64,000 nucleotides of DNA from Pseudomonas eucalypticola (GTDB taxonomy: Bacteria; Pseudomonadota; Gammaproteobacteria; Pseudomonadales; Pseudomonadaceae). The notes under the pieces are model-generated. The model made no database searches. It saw only the letters and a program-made list of their open reading frames with translations, and was not told the DNA's origin. Of the stretch, positions 1 to 8,205 are shown one piece after another. Position 1 is the stretch's first letter, and every line of letters starts with the position of its first letter. Position numbers and translations under genes: made by a program. The stretch covers positions 2,202,501 through 2,266,500 of the forward strand of contig NZ_CP056030.1 in assembly GCF_013374995.1 (NCBI RefSeq). Reading direction: 5' to 3'.

Positions 1-729
1 CTTGGTGCGGTGCTCTCGGTGGCTAAGCCTGCCTGGGGGTTCCAAGTTGACCAGCATGCGATGGCTGATGCCAGGAAGGTGCTCAAGAAACTTGGCTACG
101 ATATGCGGAGCCAAGAGCGATCACGACGGCCATCTAAAGCTGAATTGGAAAAGATTCTGGAGCATTTCAGTGCTGGACAGAAGACGCGGCCGACCTCGAT
201 CAACATGGTCAAGGTTATCGGCTTCGCGATGTTCTCTACCCGTCGACAGGACGAGATTACGAGAATTCGGTGGGCAGACCTCGACGAGGAAGAGCATCGG
301 GTTCTGGTCCGGGACATGAAAAATCCGGGGCAAAAAATTGGTAACAACGTTTGGTGCCATATCCCATACCCTGCCTGGGAGATCCTGCAAACGATGCCCC
401 GGGAATGTGATCAGATATTTCCCTACAACCCAGACTCTATCTCCGCAGCGTGGACTCGGGCGTGTAAATTTTTGGCGTTGGAGGATCTCCATTTTCATGA
501 CCTTAGACATGAGGGCGTCAGTCGGTTGTTCGAGATGGAATGGGACATTCCGCGCGTAGCCTCGGTGTCCGGGCACAGGGATTGGAATTCGATGCGACGT
601 TACACACACCTTAAGCGACGGGGAGACGTCTGGCTGGAATGGGAGTGGATCGAAAAGATGATCAAATCTCCCGTCGTGCTTGGCGCGAGGGCTGAAGTCA
701 ACGTCGCCCCAAGGCGGAAGCACCGTTGA
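1..729 (+). CDS. Tyrosine recombinase/integrase, 5'-truncated by window edge
   Basis: Site-specific recombinase of the phage-integrase family. The frame is open to base 1, so the true start is probably outside the window; a GTG at 10 is only an internal possibility. The catalytic set is visible: first Arg in STRRQDEITRIRW, a Lys in the beta-hairpin region (MKNPGQK), HDLRH with the second Arg, GH in VSGHRDW and the nucleophile Tyr in MRRYTHL. The 239 residues seen are essentially the catalytic domain, so the N-terminal DNA-binding part is missing or off-window. Its 3' end overlaps the convergent prtN-like gene by about 30 bases. An integrase here suggests one end of an integrated element; see the tRNA fragment at 14957-15001. 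Confidence 0.85.
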   Translation, partial: LGAVLSVAKPAWGFQVDQHAMADARKVLKKLGYDMRSQERSRRPSKAELEKILEHFSAGQKTRPTSINMVKVIGFAMFSTRRQDEITRIRWADLDEEEHRVLVRDMKNPGQKIGNNVWCHIPYPAWEILQTMPRECDQIFPYNPDSISAAWTRACKFLALEDLHFHDLRHEGVSRLFEMEWDIPRVASVSGHRDWNSMRRYTHLKRRGDVWLEWEWIEKMIKSPVVLGARAEVNVAPRRKHR

Positions 730-979
730 GTTGGCGACATTCTCTGAGCGCTGCTTCGCGTTGCTCATCGAGGTAATTGGCCAGGTCTGTGATGTGGATG
801 CCCTTGGCGCTCTTCTGGCTTGGCTCCAGGCGAGTGATTGGGATTTTGATCTGGCCTGCCAGTACTTTGCGTTGGAACATCTCAATCGTGAGATGAGTGA
901 AGTAGTCAGCGCAAACCGTGCTGAGAGGAATGATAGCTTTGCCTTCATACTGGGCCATCAGCAGGAAAATGGTGTTCAT
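698..979 (-). CDS. prtN: PrtN-like pyocin activator protein
   Basis: Small DNA-binding protein of 93 residues, similar to PrtN, the activator that binds P-boxes of pyocin genes in P. aeruginosa. The sequence starts MNTIFLLMAQYEGKAIIPL and keeps the family's STVCADYF and ITRLEPSQKSAKG segments. I chose the ATG at 979 rather than one five codons upstream because GAGGAG lies about seven bases before it and family members begin at MNTIF. No pyocin structural genes are in view, so here it more likely belongs to a prophage or island regulatory set together with the convergent integrase. Target genes are unknown. Confidence 0.85.
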   Translation of the reverse strand: MNTIFLLMAQYEGKAIIPLSTVCADYFTHLTIEMFQRKVLAGQIKIPITRLEPSQKSAKGIHITDLANYLDEQREAALRECRQLNGASALGRR

Positions 980-1432
980 CCTTGTTCTCCTCAAAGGGGG
1001 GGCTTTGGCGGGCGACGGCTTAGGATGATCGTTTTCTTTTGCGGGGCAGACAAAAAATTCGAGGAGTATGGCCTCGAATTTATATCGAGGAAGTGTATGG
1101 ACGCTCTTGGTAAGGTACGGATTTCTAAAGCGGTTCGCGAGGTGCGAGTCACGTGCTTCTGAATGTGAGTTTTTCCGGAAAGTGGAACTATGCGTTCTTC
1201 AGTGGAAGATCGGTTGGAAGGCCGATGGGTGGTGTTTTAGGGGGAGGGCATTTTTTTATTTGCGTGACCTAGTGTTTTGGGTATGCATGCTGGCTACTGG
1301 TTGTGGTGGGGGAGCTATGCATTTAGGGTCTCTATACTTGTCTGTCACTCTTTTTGTCACTGAAGAGGGTTTTCTTCATTTGCAGGGTCTGCCTCTTCTT
1401 TTTTTGTTTGGTGTGATTTACCGAAAGTAGTC
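980..1432. other. Gene-poor stretch upstream of prtN
   Basis: This stretch carries the prtN ribosome-binding site and presumably its promoter. The remainder is lower in GC than the neighbouring genes. A rightward open frame at 1068-1430 is rich in Cys, Trp and Phe, has no convincing start signal and resembles no family I know, so I do not call it. Confidence 0.5.
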
Positions 1433-2443
1433 TTAGGTGAGTTCGAACTCTTTAGCTAGTAATTGGTAGCTAACAAGTCGGTCGGTATAGGTGTGCGTGA
1501 CAGTCACTATGCCAACCTCGTTGCAATCGAATAAGTTGGCTATTTGAGTTATCCTAGTTCGGCAAGTGCTGGGTGAACCAACGATCATGTTATCTAACGT
1601 TTGGTCATACTCTTCTTGATCCGCTGCATGCATGCGCTTGCGTCGTGTCGCGACCTCTTCTGGACTAAGCAATTCCTCGCGGGGAAGACGCCCGGCCATC
1701 ATTTTGCGGTAAACGGCTGTGCCCGCAATTTTCCTCGCCTGCTCATCTGTAGGTGCACAAATCACCGCAAGTGCCAGCAGTCGCGGTGCTGAGCCCTGAT
1801 GGCCTGAATGCATCCAGGCACTGGCGTGCTGCTCAAATGCGGCCGGGCTAGTGAACTGTGGGGCAATGAATTGGGCCAAGGCCATGCCCATACCTAATTC
1901 ACCTGCGATTTTCGCTGTACCGCCACTCGAGCCCAGCATCCACACTTTTGGTAAGGCCACTGTAGCAGGCAGACAGCGTAATGCGGAAAATGGGTGGCTG
2001 CGTTCAAAGCCAGAGTGCAAAAAAGCCGACAGTTCTGTGGCTTGGCGAGTAAATACATCTTCTTCGACCAAGCGAGCAGGTAAGGCAAGGGCGACGCTAC
2101 TCAAATGCCCTCCACCAGGTGCGCGACCGATACCCAGATCGACTCGACCCGGAAATAGTGACGCGAGCACAACAAATGTTTCGGCAACTTTATAAGGGCT
2201 GTAGTGACTGAGCATCACTCCACCGCTGCCAATTCGCATGTGTTTGGTTGCGCTAGCAATACGGGCTAGCAGGATCTCCGGTGCAGGACCAGCGAATTGA
2301 ACGCTATTGTGGTGTTCTGCGAGCCAATAGCGATAGTAGCCGAGGCGATCGCAGGCGATGGCGAGATCCACAGAGCATTGGAGTGCCGAGTGTGCGGGGT
2401 GGTCGGCATGAACCGGGGTTTGGTCGATGACGGTCAGCTTCAT
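1433..2443 (-). CDS. LLM-class flavin-dependent oxidoreductase (MsnO8-type)
   Basis: Luciferase-like monooxygenase fold enzyme of 336 residues, expected to use reduced flavin and oxygen; substrate unknown. The N-terminus MKLTVIDQTPVHA, the WLAEHHN segment, the SGGVMLSHYSPYKVAE block and FPGRVDLGIGRAPGG are typical of this class. The frame is open further upstream, but the ATG at 2443 begins the conserved first strand, and a factor-independent terminator (2478-2503) sits inside the upstream extension, so the longer form is rejected. No partner flavin reductase is adjacent. A link to the nearby aromatic pathway is not shown. Confidence 0.85.
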   Translation of the reverse strand: MKLTVIDQTPVHADHPAHSALQCSVDLAIACDRLGYYRYWLAEHHNSVQFAGPAPEILLARIASATKHMRIGSGGVMLSHYSPYKVAETFVVLASLFPGRVDLGIGRAPGGGHLSSVALALPARLVEEDVFTRQATELSAFLHSGFERSHPFSALRCLPATVALPKVWMLGSSGGTAKIAGELGMGMALAQFIAPQFTSPAAFEQHASAWMHSGHQGSAPRLLALAVICAPTDEQARKIAGTAVYRKMMAGRLPREELLSPEEVATRRKRMHAADQEEYDQTLDNMIVGSPSTCRTRITQIANLFDCNEVGIVTVTHTYTDRLVSYQLLAKEFELT

Positions 2444-2477
2444 GAACAATACTCGAGGCGACGGGTCGAAACTGGCT

Positions 2478-2503
2478 AAAAAAAAGCCACGCCGAAGCGT
2501 GGC
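2478..2503 (-). terminator. Leftward intrinsic terminator
   Basis: GCCACGC and GCGTGGC arms (2486-2492 and 2497-2503) around a CGAA loop, followed on the minus strand by eight T residues. It would stop leftward transcription entering the monooxygenase gene from the right. Confidence 0.7.
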
Positions 2504-3029
2504 TGAAGCAATGAGAGTGTTTCTGAACCAGTGGCCAGATATGCTTCCCATTTTAGGTAACCTGGGATTTTTGGAACATGTGTTTACGATAGGTTTGCTT
2601 GCACTTTTCATAAGCGAATTGTCACTGGCTTAAATCCGAAGTGGCCGTTGGGGTTGGCTGAACCGAATTTCGGCATATATTCGGAACCTTGATGCCAACC
2701 AGCTATCCTCCGGGTTGAGGATGTTATCTTGTATCATGTGATGGTGGATACGATTTTGGCTTAAGGCCGGGAGGAAAATCGGTGAGCGAATAGTTTCGGT
2801 TAGGCTGGATGGATGGGCCCTATTATCTTTTATTTTCGGTAGTTCTGGCGTGACAATGATGATTGTGAAGGAGCCGCCCATCAATACTGGCTAGCTAAAT
2901 TTCTAGCGAAAAAATGTGCTGGCGGATTTGCAAAGCACGGGGTTATCGAAGGTTAGCTGTGGAAAGGCAGCATTCAAACTTGTCATTGGATCATTGGAAA
3001 AGTGTCGAGTCGCCTGGTAGGGTGCTACA

Positions 3030-3049
3030 ATAGTTAAATTATTAACTAT
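3030..3049. promoter_or_regulatory. Palindromic operator candidate of hpaR
   Basis: Inverted repeat ATAGTTAA-ATTA-TTAACTAT with perfect 8-bp arms, ending 14 bases before the chosen hpaR start codon. MarR-family repressors commonly bind such palindromes at their own promoters. The core TTAACT/AGTTAA recurs in the hpaG1 promoter region (9698-9721), so autoregulation by HpaR is the simplest reading (inference). Confidence 0.6.
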
Positions 3050-3063
3050 GTTTGGCGCGTTCG

Positions 3064-3486
3064 ATGTCCTCCCCCAGACCTTCCTTGACCTTAAACCTCC
3101 TGCAGGCTCGTGAAGTGGCGATGAGCTATTTTCGACCCTCACTAAACCAGTGTGGGTTGACTGAACAGCAGTGGCGCATCATCCGTATCCTCAGCCAGCA
3201 GGGGGAGTTGGAGATCAACCAACTGGCCGACCTGGCGTGCATTCTGCGCCCCAGCATGACCGGCGTACTGACGCGCATGGAGGCCGCTGGCATGGTGCGC
3301 CGCCGCAAGGCCGAACAGGATCAGCGGCGCGTACTAGTGACCCTGGATGCGGAAGGCGAGGTGCTGTTTGCGTCCATGAGTCAGGCCATGGAGCGCAATT
3401 ACGGCCGCTTGCAGGCCGACTTTGGCGAAGAGAAATTGCAGACATTGCTGGGGTTGCTCAATGATCTCAAGGCCTTGAAGCGCTGA
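3064..3486 (+). CDS. hpaR: HpaR, MarR-family regulator of homoprotocatechuate degradation
   Basis: Repressor of the homoprotocatechuate meta-cleavage operon; 140 residues with a winged-helix MarR domain. The segments LTLNLLQAREVAMSYFRPSL, LTEQQWRIIRILSQQGE and LADLACILRPSMTGVLTRME match the HpaR/HpcR subfamily closely; DQRRVLVTLDAEGE forms the wing. An in-frame TTG at 3052 is possible, but the ATG at 3064 is preferred because it gives the family's usual N-terminus. The gene is convergent with hpaI and carries its own palindromic operator directly upstream. In characterised systems the aromatic substrate relieves repression; this is known for the family, not seen here. Confidence 0.9.
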   Translation: MSSPRPSLTLNLLQAREVAMSYFRPSLNQCGLTEQQWRIIRILSQQGELEINQLADLACILRPSMTGVLTRMEAAGMVRRRKAEQDQRRVLVTLDAEGEVLFASMSQAMERNYGRLQADFGEEKLQTLLGLLNDLKALKR

Positions 3487-3498
3487 GTTCGTCCCCTG

Positions 3499-3530
3499 CC
3501 TGTGGGACCGGGCGAAGCTCGGTCCCACAG
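3499..3530. terminator. Hairpin between convergent hpaR and hpaI
   Basis: CTGTGGGACCGGGC and a near-complementary arm GCTCGGTCCCACAG form a strong hairpin with a short AA loop. It is of the REP-palindrome style common in P. putida and probably doubles as a bidirectional terminator. Confidence 0.65.
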
Positions 3531-3542
3531 AGTGGAGAGGTG

Positions 3543-4337
3543 TCAGTAGACGCTTGAGGGTGGTGCGGGAAGCTGGGTGTCCTTGAACGTGGACGCCAAG
3601 CCCTGCAACCCACGCATCAGCACCGTGGTGTCGACGCCTACCGCGACGAAAGCGGCGCCCAATTCCAGGTAACGCCGCGCCAGCTTTTCATCGGCGCTGA
3701 GAATGCCTGCCGCCTTGCCAGCCTGCTGAATCCGCACAATGGCGTCTTCAATGGCCGCCTGCACCTCGGGGTGCCCAGGGTTGCCACGGTGCCCCATGGC
3801 CGCGCTGAGGTCCGCCGGGCCGATGAACACGCCATCCACGCCTTCCACCGCAGCAATGGCATCCAGGTTGGCCAGCCCTTCGCGGTTCTCGATCTGCACC
3901 AGCAGGCACATCTGCTCGTCGGCCTGGTCCAGGTAACCCGGCACGGTGTTCCAGCGCGACGCCCGCGCCAGGGCGCTGCCTACGCCGCGTACGCCGAACG
4001 GCGGGTAATGGGTGGCACGCACCAGTTCACGGGCCTGTTCGGCGCTTTCCACCATGGGCACCAGCAGGGTCTGCACGCCGATGTCCAGCACCTGCTTGAT
4101 CAGCGCGGTGTCGCCGATGACCGGGCGGATCACCGGTTGGCTGGCGTAGGGCGCCACGGCCTGCAGCTGGCCCAGCAGGCTGCGCAGGTCGTTGGGGGCG
4201 TGTTCGCCGTCGATCAGCAACCAGTCGAAGCCGGCATTGGCGGCCAACTCGGCGCAGTAAGGGTTGGCCAGGCCCAGCCACAGGCCAATCTGTGCCTGGC
4301 CGCTGCGCAGGCGTTGCTTGAAAGTATTGATGATCAT
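3543..4337 (-). CDS. hpaI: 4-hydroxy-2-oxoheptanedioate aldolase
   Basis: Class II aldolase of the HpcH/HpaI family, 264 residues, which cleaves 4-hydroxy-2-oxoheptane-1,7-dioate into pyruvate and succinic semialdehyde, the last step of the Hpa meta pathway. Visible active-site elements are His46 in LIDGEH, Arg71 in VIRPVIGD, and the metal ligands Glu150 (LVQIEN) and Asp176 (FIGPADLS), which fit the pattern known for the E. coli enzyme with a one-residue offset. It is the last gene of the leftward operon, separated from hpaH by a long REP-like inverted repeat that may set its separate expression level. Its product succinic semialdehyde is the substrate of the gabD at 13446. Confidence 0.95.
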   Translation of the reverse strand: MIINTFKQRLRSGQAQIGLWLGLANPYCAELAANAGFDWLLIDGEHAPNDLRSLLGQLQAVAPYASQPVIRPVIGDTALIKQVLDIGVQTLLVPMVESAEQARELVRATHYPPFGVRGVGSALARASRWNTVPGYLDQADEQMCLLVQIENREGLANLDAIAAVEGVDGVFIGPADLSAAMGHRGNPGHPEVQAAIEDAIVRIQQAGKAAGILSADEKLARRYLELGAAFVAVGVDTTVLMRGLQGLASTFKDTQLPAPPSSVY

Positions 4338-4349
4338 GCAAAAACTCCT

Positions 4350-4441
4350 GTAGCCGCTGCCGCAGGCTGCGCTGGCCCGCGTGAGCCCTGGAGATGTTCA
4401 GCGTACTCCAGGGGCCAGCGCAGCCTGGCGGCAGCGGCTAC
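4350..4441. repeat. REP-like paired palindrome between hpaH and hpaI
   Basis: Two outer arms of about 28 bases (4350-4377 and 4413-4441), starting GTAGCCGCTGCC and ending GGCAGCGGCTAC, enclose an inner inverted repeat CCCTGGAG/CTCCAGGG. The same outer arms recur at 6645-6734 between hpaD and hpaE. The structure is that of a paired REP (BIME) element within the operon. Confidence 0.8.
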
Positions 4442-4453
4442 GGTGATGGTGGG

Positions 4454-5257
4454 TTAGACAAAACGGCAGGCGATGGAACCGAGCATGTCGTAGTCGACAT
4501 GGAAGGTGTCGCCCGGGTTTGCGGCCACGGGGCGGGTGAACGAACCGCCCAGGATCACCTGGCCCGGCTGCAGGGTCACGTCATAGGCCGCCAGCTTGTT
4601 GGCCAGCCACGCCACGCCCTTGGCCGGGTGGTTGAGCACCGCAGCCGACACGCCCGATTCCTCGATCACGCCATTGCGGTACAGCACCGCCGGCACTTTG
4701 CGCAGATCGATCTCGGTGGGCCGCACGGCGCGGCCGCCCATGACCACGCCAGCGTTGGCGGCGTTGTCGCTGATGGTGTCGAACACCTTGCGGGTGGCCT
4801 TGGTCTGCGGATCAATCTGCTGGATGCGCGCGTCGATGATTTCCAGTGCCGGGATCACCCACTCGGTGGCGTCCAGCACGTCGAAGACGGTGACGTTGGG
4901 GCCCTTGAGCGGCTTGCCGAGGATGAAGGCCAGTTCCACCTCCACGCGCGGCACGATGAAGCGGTTGAAGGGGATGTCACTGCCTTCGTCGAAGAACATG
5001 TCGTCCAGCAGCGCGCCAAAATCCGGCTCGGTGATGTTCGAGGACACCTGCATGGCCCGCGAGGTCAGGCCGATCTTGTGACCCACCAGCTTGCGCCCGG
5101 CCTTGATCTTGTTCTCTACCCACACGCGCTGGATGGCGTAGGCGTCCTCGATGGTGATGTTTGGTTGGTCCAGGGAGAACTGGCGCACCTGTTCACGGCT
5201 GCGCTCGGCGTCGTCGAGGCGCTGGGCGGCTTGCTGGATGAAGGCGTGGTCGAGCAT
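4454..5257 (-). CDS. hpaH: 2-oxohept-4-ene-1,7-dioate hydratase
   Basis: Member of the hydratase/decarboxylase (FAH-like) family of 267 residues. It adds water to 2-oxohept-4-ene-1,7-dioate to give 4-hydroxy-2-oxoheptanedioate, the substrate of HpaI. Family marks include [15 protein letters not shown] near residue 60, [12 protein letters not shown] near 110 and [11 protein letters not shown] near 165. I take the ATG at 5257 as start because GAGG precedes it and [12 protein letters not shown] is the family N-terminus, six codons inside a longer frame. It lies 14 bases after hpaF in the leftward operon. Confidence 0.93.
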   Translation of the reverse strand: MLDHAFIQQAAQRLDDAERSREQVRQFSLDQPNITIEDAYAIQRVWVENKIKAGRKLVGHKIGLTSRAMQVSSNITEPDFGALLDDMFFDEGSDIPFNRFIVPRVEVELAFILGKPLKGPNVTVFDVLDATEWVIPALEIIDARIQQIDPQTKATRKVFDTISDNAANAGVVMGGRAVRPTEIDLRKVPAVLYRNGVIEESGVSAAVLNHPAKGVAWLANKLAAYDVTLQPGQVILGGSFTRPVAANPGDTFHVDYDMLGSIACRFV

Positions 5258-5271
5258 GGGAAACCTCGGAA

Positions 5272-5676
5272 TCATTGGTTGAACAGGGGGTGCAGGCTGC
5301 TGCGCTTGGCGTCGTAGACCTGCCCGGGGCTTTCGTCGATCTGCAGGGTGATGCCCACGGGGCGGCGTTCCAGCAGCGGCGCCAGGTGTGTTTCCAGCAC
5401 CTGGATCAGCGCATCGCCCACCGCCTTGTGCACCGCGGCGCTGCGCCCGGCGGCCATGCGCAGGTTGGCGTAGAGAAAGCCGTAGTCGCCGTTGCCATCG
5501 GCCACCGCGCAGTGCTGCGCCGGGTAGGCCAGCACGCGGGTGCCGCCGGTGGGGAACACCTGTTTGCCGGCTTCGTCACGCTGGGCCAGCATGGTGTCGG
5601 CCAGGGCGCGGGTCAGGCCCTTGAAATCGGCTTCCTGTTCAAGGTCCGGGGTGTAGAGCAGTACCAGATGCGGCAT
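5272..5676 (-). CDS. hpaF: 5-carboxymethyl-2-hydroxymuconate isomerase
   Basis: Small isomerase of the tautomerase superfamily, 134 residues. It converts 5-carboxymethyl-2-hydroxymuconate to its 2-oxo tautomer. The start [14 protein letters not shown] places the catalytic proline right after the initiator Met, as in the CHMI family. The frame stays open upstream into hpaD, but only the ATG at 5676 gives this N-terminus. It is tightly spaced between hpaD (14 bases) and hpaH (14 bases), so all three are surely cotranscribed. Confidence 0.93.
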   Translation of the reverse strand: MPHLVLLYTPDLEQEADFKGLTRALADTMLAQRDEAGKQVFPTGGTRVLAYPAQHCAVADGNGDYGFLYANLRMAAGRSAAVHKAVGDALIQVLETHLAPLLERRPVGITLQIDESPGQVYDAKRSSLHPLFNQ

Positions 5677-5690
5677 GGGAAGACTCCTGT

Positions 5691-6614
5691 TTACAGGCGG
5701 CTCGTGGACACTACGTTGGCCAGGTTGGAAGCCTGCACCGGGGGAATGTGCGACCCGTCCTGCGGCGTCACCGGGAATATGGCGTTGATCTGCCCAGTGC
5801 CCGAGGCCGCGAAGTAGGGCGTCAGCACCTCCACCTTGCCGTCGTACTCGGACCAGCCCAGCGCCCCCAACAGCATGGCGGTGTCGTGCATGAAGCCTTC
5901 GCCGTGGCCCTTGGCCGCGTACTCGGGCAGCATGCCGCAGAACTCTTCCCACTCACCGTTCTGCCACATTTGCACCACGCGCTCGTCCAGGGTTTCCAGG
6001 AACGGGCTCCAGATTTTCGTGGCGAACTGCGGCGCCTGGCCGTTCTGGGCAAAGCGGTGCGACAGCGAGCCGCTGGCGAGGAACGCCACGGTGCCGTCGT
6101 AGTGGTCCTCCACCGCCTTGCGCATTGCCCAGCCCAGCCGGGCGCTGTCGTTGAGGTAGTGCGAGGTGCACAGCGACGAGACCGAGATCACCTTGAAGTG
6201 CTGGTCCTGGTTCATGTAGCGCATGGGCACCAGGGTGCCGTACTCGGGCGCCAGGGTGGTGGCGTGGTGGGCCATGGTCTCGACGCCGAAGCGGTTGCCC
6301 ACCTCGGCCAGGATCTGTCCCAGTTCGGGGTTGCCGGGGAATTCATAGCTCATGTTGCTGATGAAATGCGGCAGCTCGTTGCTGGTGTACAGGCCCTTGA
6401 AGTGCGGGCCGCAGTTGATGTGGTAGTTGGCGTTGACCAGCCAGTGGGTGTCGAACACCACGATGGTGTCCACGCCTAGCTCGCGGCAGCGGCGGCTGAT
6501 CTCGTGGTGGCCGTCGATGGCTGGCTGGCGGAAGCCCTTCATCGGGCCGTCTAGTTCGCTGACGTACATGGAGGGTACGTGGGTGATCTTGGCGGCTAAG
6601 GCGAGGGTGCCCAT
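5691..6614 (-). CDS. hpaD: 3,4-dihydroxyphenylacetate 2,3-dioxygenase
   Basis: Extradiol ring-cleavage dioxygenase of the LigB-type class III family, 307 residues. It opens homoprotocatechuate to 5-carboxymethyl-2-hydroxymuconic semialdehyde. Putative metal ligands His12 (KITHVPSM) and His57 (VFDTHWLV) are visible, along with the AHHATTLAPEYGTLVPMRY block near residue 125 and AAKGHGEGFMHDTAM near 240. The ATG at 6614 has AGGAG upstream and starts the conserved MGTLALAAKITH; an in-frame Met 23 codons earlier lies in the REP region and is rejected. This is the step that commits the pathway to meta cleavage. Confidence 0.94.
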   Translation of the reverse strand: MGTLALAAKITHVPSMYVSELDGPMKGFRQPAIDGHHEISRRCRELGVDTIVVFDTHWLVNANYHINCGPHFKGLYTSNELPHFISNMSYEFPGNPELGQILAEVGNRFGVETMAHHATTLAPEYGTLVPMRYMNQDQHFKVISVSSLCTSHYLNDSARLGWAMRKAVEDHYDGTVAFLASGSLSHRFAQNGQAPQFATKIWSPFLETLDERVVQMWQNGEWEEFCGMLPEYAAKGHGEGFMHDTAMLLGALGWSEYDGKVEVLTPYFAASGTGQINAIFPVTPQDGSHIPPVQASNLANVVSTSRL

Positions 6615-6644
6615 GGTCCGTCTCCTGAAGATTGTTGTTATGGC

Positions 6645-6734
6645 GTAGCCGCTGCCGAAGGCTGCGCGGGCCCTGGAGTACACTGCAGAACTTCAGGGCG
6701 CATGCTGGCCAGCGCAGCCTGCGGCAGCGGCTAC
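6645..6734. repeat. REP-like paired palindrome between hpaD and hpaE
   Basis: Outer arms 6645-6672 and 6707-6734 are nearly the same as those at 4350-4441 (GTAGCCGCTGCC...GGCAGCGGCTAC), with an inner CCCTGGAG/CTTCAGGG pair. This is the second copy of the same element in one operon. Confidence 0.8.
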
Positions 6735-6739
6735 GGGAT

Positions 6740-8200
6740 TTATACGCCCCAGCGCGGGATGTGGTGGCTGCCCATGGAGATGCACACGTTCTTGATCTCG
6801 GCGAACACCTCGAAGCTGTACTGGCCACCTTCACGGCCGGTGCCCGAGCCCTTCACGCCGCCGAACGGCTGACGCAGGTCGCGCACGTTCTGGCTGTTGA
6901 TGAACACCATGCCCGCCTCGATACCATAGGCCAGGCGGTGTGCCTTGCCGATGTCCTGGGTCCAGATATACGAGGCCAGGCCGTACTCGGTGTCGTTGGC
7001 CAGCTTCAGCGCTTCGGCCTCGTCCTTGAACGGGATCAGGCACACCACCGGGCCGAAGATCTCTTCCTGGGCAATGCGCATGTTGTTGTTCACGTCAGCG
7101 AACACCGTGGGCTGGATGAATTGCCCGCGCGCCAGGTGCGCCGGCAGGTTGGCCGGGCGCTCCAGGCCGCCGGCCAGCAGGGTGGCGCCTTCTTCCAGGC
7201 CGATCTTGATGTAGCCGGTGACCTTGTCGTAGTGGGCCTGGGTGATCATCGAGCCGACCTGGGTTTTCGGGTCTTGCGGGTCACCGACGATCAGGCGCTT
7301 GGCGCGCGCGGCGAACTCGGCGACGAACTGCGGGTACACGCTTTCCTGGATGAAGATACGGCTGCCGGCGGTGCAGCGCTCGCCGTTGAGCGAGAAGATG
7401 GTGAACAGCGCGGCGTCCAGGGCGCGCTCAAGGTCGGCGTCCTCGAAGATCAGCACCGGCGACTTGCCGCCCAGTTCCATGGAGTATTTCTTCAGGCCTG
7501 CGGTCTGCATGATCTTCTTGCCGGTGGCGGTACCGCCGGTGAAGGAGATGGCGCGCACGTCCGGGTGGCGCACCAGGGCATCGCCGGCGGTGGCGCCGTA
7601 ACCCTGGATCACGTTGAGCACGCCGTTGGGGATGCCGGCTTCCACGGCCAGGCGCCCCAGTTCGTTGGCGGTCAGCGGCGACAGTTCACTCATCTTCAAC
7701 ACCGCCGTGTTGCCCAGCGCCAGGCACGGCGCGGTTTTCCAGGTGGCGGTCATGAACGGCACGTTCCACGGCGACACCAGGCCACACACGCCCACCGGCT
7801 GGTACAGGGTGTAGTTGAGCATCTGGTCGTCGACCGGGTAGCTGTGGCCGTCCATGCGCGTGCACACTTCGGCGAAGAAGTCGAAGTTGTGCGAGGCGCG
7901 CGGGATCAGCACATTCTTGGTCTGGTGAATCGGCAGGCCGGTGTCCAGGGTCTCCAGCTCGGCCAGGTGCGGCACGTTCTGGTCGATCAGCTCGCCCAGT
8001 TTACGCATCAGTTTGGCGCGTTCCTTGGCGGGCGTCGCCGCCCATTTCGGAAAGGCTTCCTTGGCTGCAGCCACGGCTTGCGCGACTTCCTCGGCGCCGC
8101 CGCTGGCGACTTCACCAATGGCCTCGCCGGTGGCCGGGTTGTAGTTGACGAACACGTCCTTGCTTTCCACTTCGCGGCCGTTGATCCAGTGCTTGATCAT
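6740..8200 (-). CDS. hpaE: 5-carboxymethyl-2-hydroxymuconate semialdehyde dehydrogenase
   Basis: NAD-dependent aldehyde dehydrogenase of 486 residues that oxidises the ring-cleavage product of HpaD. It has the ALDH signatures: SPWNVPF with Asn146, MELGGKSP with general base Glu242, and GERCTAGSR with nucleophile Cys276. The N-terminus MIKHWINGREVESKD is the HpaE one. It starts five bases after hpaG2 and is separated from hpaD by a REP pair, which may stabilise the upstream part of the message (inference). Confidence 0.95.
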   Translation of the reverse strand: MIKHWINGREVESKDVFVNYNPATGEAIGEVASGGAEEVAQAVAAAKEAFPKWAATPAKERAKLMRKLGELIDQNVPHLAELETLDTGLPIHQTKNVLIPRASHNFDFFAEVCTRMDGHSYPVDDQMLNYTLYQPVGVCGLVSPWNVPFMTATWKTAPCLALGNTAVLKMSELSPLTANELGRLAVEAGIPNGVLNVIQGYGATAGDALVRHPDVRAISFTGGTATGKKIMQTAGLKKYSMELGGKSPVLIFEDADLERALDAALFTIFSLNGERCTAGSRIFIQESVYPQFVAEFAARAKRLIVGDPQDPKTQVGSMITQAHYDKVTGYIKIGLEEGATLLAGGLERPANLPAHLARGQFIQPTVFADVNNNMRIAQEEIFGPVVCLIPFKDEAEALKLANDTEYGLASYIWTQDIGKAHRLAYGIEAGMVFINSQNVRDLRQPFGGVKGSGTGREGGQYSFEVFAEIKNVCISMGSHHIPRWGV

Positions 8201-8205
8201 GATGA

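Larger units (their letters stand above)
2444..3063. other. Intergenic region between monooxygenase and hpaR
   Basis: It contains the terminator at 2478-2503 and the hpaR operator at 3030-3049. A leftward 84-codon open frame (2630-2884) has no ribosome-binding site or recognisable domain. I see no gene here. Confidence 0.5.

Noticed and set aside
1068..1430. Rightward 120-codon open frame
   Set aside because: There is no ribosome-binding site, the composition is odd, and no domain is recognised.
2444..2611. 56-codon N-terminal extension of the flavin monooxygenase
   Set aside because: It contains a strong intrinsic terminator and lies outside the conserved first strand of the family.
2630..2884. 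Leftward 84-codon open frame ahead of the 2478 terminator
   Set aside because: It could feed that terminator, but it has no start signal and no recognisable sequence.
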